Assembly (NCBI GenBank): GCA_003427395.1
Contig: BFEA01000077.1
Span: 3,413,405-3,439,697, forward strand
DNA from: Chara braunii
Taxonomy: Eukaryota > Streptophyta > Charophyceae > Charales > Characeae
Length of the DNA: 26,293 bases
Reading direction: 5' to 3'
Shown here: piece by piece, positions 26,266 to 26,293 of the stretch
Position numbering within the stretch: position 1 is the stretch's first letter
Layout of the letters: each line of letters begins with the position of its first letter
Notes under the pieces: model-generated
What the model was told of the DNA's origin: nothing
The model's input: the letters and a program-made list of their open reading frames with translations, nothing else
Database searches by the model: none
Position numbers and translations under genes: made by a program

Positions 26266-26293
26266 CCCCCCCCCCCCCCCCCCCCCCCCCCNC
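26266..26293. repeat. C run at the sequence end
   Basis: At least 26 C residues with an N at 26292. It looks like an assembly break at a homopolymer. Confidence 0.9.

Overview
The window reads as eukaryotic, most likely invertebrate animal, intergenic DNA made almost wholly of repeats and dead mobile elements. Coding density is very low. Long A/T runs, GAT, GA, TA and GTTT microsatellites, fold-back sequences and nested insertions fill most of it. No host gene, rRNA or tRNA was recognised, and the species cannot be named from the sequence. Two internal Ns (10761, 26234), a C-run end with an N, and a sequencing-library adapter at 10921-10957 show this is a draft assembly that is not contiguous everywhere.

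Layout. 1-2.8 kb: unrecognised sequence with a perfect hairpin, a short-motif repeat zone and a decayed minus-strand ORF pair. 2.8-5.2 kb: a dispersed repeat with a proline-rich open frame, then about 1.1 kb of GAT-rich DNA holding a 126-bp fold-back element and a 177-bp tandem duplication. 5.7-8.1 kb (+) and 16.0-13.5 kb (-): two diverged copies of one complex repeat in inverted orientation. It consists of a conserved box, a short-period 'accagt' satellite, an AT-rich stretch, and a block with a conserved peptide-like reading and hairpin. Copy B is split by a poly-A-tailed insertion. 8.2-9.4 kb: an array of long hairpins and diverged tandem repeats. 10.5-11.8 kb: a 143-bp TTAA-flanked MITE, an inverted repeat with A and T tracts, the adapter, and two more copies of the 2.8-kb repeat. 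11.8-13.5 kb and 16.6-18.4 kb: no recognised gene.

The most notable region is 18.4-22.7 kb, a Penelope-like retroelement (PLE). It has hammerhead-ribozyme-like repeats at 18.8, 22.4 and 22.6 kb. A 5'-truncated reverse transcriptase with two in-frame TAA stops joins the first repeat directly. Downstream are a 15-bp minisatellite, a Josephin-like (ataxin-3-type) cysteine protease frame with a C/H/D triad, and a frame with two tandem RING-like zinc modules. A deubiquitinase-like domain and RING fingers as cargo of a hammerhead-bearing PLE is the best candidate here for an undescribed system. The copy is decayed, so it should be tested on paralogues.

From 23.5 to 24.7 kb lies a frameshifted remnant of a LINE ORF2 C-terminal region, split by a second copy of the TTAA MITE in opposite orientation. 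From 24.9 kb to the end there are proline-rich frames, a repeat of about 75 bp in three copies, very long T runs and a C-run contig end.
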